The notes under the pieces: generated by a model
What the model saw: the letters and a program-made list of their open reading frames with translations, nothing else
The model's database searches: none
What the model was told of the DNA's origin: nothing
Source: Nitrospirota bacterium
Lineage (GTDB): Bacteria > Nitrospirota > Nitrospiria > Nitrospirales > NS-4
DNA length: 5,719 nt
Direction of reading: 5' to 3'
Assembly (NCBI GenBank): GCA_005877855.1
Contig: VBOF01000013.1
Coordinates: forward strand, 1 to 5,719
Shown: piece after piece, positions 5,472 to 5,719 of the stretch
Layout of the letters: each line of letters begins with the position of its first letter
Position numbering within the stretch: position 1 is the stretch's first letter
Position numbers and translations under genes: made by a program

Positions 5472-5496
5472 CCCCTTGCATTCAGAGAGCAAGGGG
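5472..5496 (-). other. Stem-loop in rpsM-rpsK spacer
   Basis: CCCCTTGC (5472-5479) and GCAAGGGG (5489-5496) form a perfect 8-bp stem with a 9-nt loop, between the 27-nt repeat and the rpsK ribosome binding site. No T-run follows in the sense direction, so a terminator is unlikely. It could be an mRNA processing or stabilising hairpin; this is inference. Confidence 0.6.
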
Positions 5497-5503
5497 AGCC
5501 CCG

Positions 5504-5530
5504 CCCGCCAAGACGGGGCCTTTTCCCGTG
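5504..5530. repeat. 27-nt direct repeat, copy A (after rpsM)
   Basis: This 27-nt segment is identical to 5025-5051 and abuts the rpsM stop codon. On the plus strand it contains CAAGACGGGGCCTTTTCCC. With the preceding bases, GCCCCG (5498-5503) pairs with CGGGGC (5514-5519) across a 10-nt loop, followed on the plus strand by TTTT. On the transcribed minus strand there is no U-tract after the stem, so it is not a sense terminator by sequence. Its function is unknown. Confidence 0.85.
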
Positions 5531-5719
5531 TCACCCGACCTTGAGCGTCTTCCGTGCCTTGCCCTGGCCCTTGGGCCCTTTTCGCGTCCGTGCGTTGGTT
5601 TTGGTTCGCTGCCCTCTCACGGGCAGCCCCCGGCGGTGCCTGAGTCCGCGATAACACCCGATGTCGATGAGCCGTTTGATGTTCATCGACACCTCCTTGC
5701 GGAGGTCTCCCTCCACCTT
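5531..5719 (-). CDS. rpsM: 30S ribosomal protein S13, C-terminal half (cut by window edge)
   Basis: S13 sits in the head of the small subunit, contacts the P-site tRNA and forms intersubunit bridges with the large subunit. Only the last 62 residues are in the window, starting KVEGDLRKEVSMNIKRL. The block GCYRGLRHRRGLPVRGQRTK (residues about 20-39 of the fragment) followed by TNARTRKGPKGQGKA is diagnostic of S13. The reading frame is open through the window end at 5719, and no start codon of the gene is present; a GTG within the fragment (5716) is an internal valine. The C-terminal tail is basic and ends KTLKVG. The order S13-S11-S4-alpha-L17 is the classical alpha operon. A 27-nt repeat begins immediately after the stop codon. 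Confidence 0.98.
   Translation of the reverse strand, partial: KVEGDLRKEVSMNIKRLIDIGCYRGLRHRRGLPVRGQRTKTNARTRKGPKGQGKARKTLKVG

Noticed and set aside
5443..5481. Longer N-terminus for S11 starting at 5481
   Set aside because: The extension covers a clear ribosome binding site at 5448-5455 and a hairpin; S11 proteins normally start near the basic GKKREKK stretch.

Overview
The window is GC-rich (by eye about 60%). Every gene I can support lies on the minus strand, so transcription reads from high to low coordinates. The gene set points to a diderm bacterium with lipopolysaccharide in its outer membrane. It joins the alpha ribosomal operon (S13, S11, S4, RNA polymerase alpha, L17) to the LPS export genes lptC-lptA-lptB and to rpoN (sigma-54). 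The protein sequences look to me like Nitrospirota or a nearby deep-branching phylum, but that is an impression without a search.

Layout in transcription order: the 3' half of rpsM (5719-5531, cut by the window edge); a spacer of 88 nt; rpsK (5442-5059); an unusually structured spacer of 144 nt; rpsD (4914-4288, GTG start); a spacer of 72 nt with a nested stem-loop; rpoA (4215-3211); 9 nt; rplQ (3201-2731); a spacer of 95 nt with a strong hairpin that lacks a U-tract; lptC (2635-2051); lptA (2073-1510, overlapping lptC by 23 nt); lptB (1513-752, GTGA overlap of 4 nt with lptA); 15 nt; and the 5' part of rpoN (736-1, cut by the window edge). No stretch over 300 nt lacks a gene.

The first block makes ribosomal proteins and the scaffold subunit of RNA polymerase. 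The second block makes three parts of the Lpt machine: the LptB ATPase, the LptC membrane anchor and the periplasmic bridge LptA. It ends with sigma-54, whose gene sits next to lptB in many Proteobacteria. The lptCAB-rpoN genes are tightly packed, suggesting translational coupling.

I see no undescribed protein system, phage, CRISPR array, IS element or RNA gene. The unusual content is in the spacers of the ribosomal operon. An AT-rich element built from 7-nt units forms a long imperfect hairpin just before the rpsD ribosome binding site. An exact 27-nt direct repeat follows both the rpsM and the rpsK stop codons, with a second shared block of 12 nt. There are also strong hairpins at the rpsD-rpoA and rplQ-lptC junctions.
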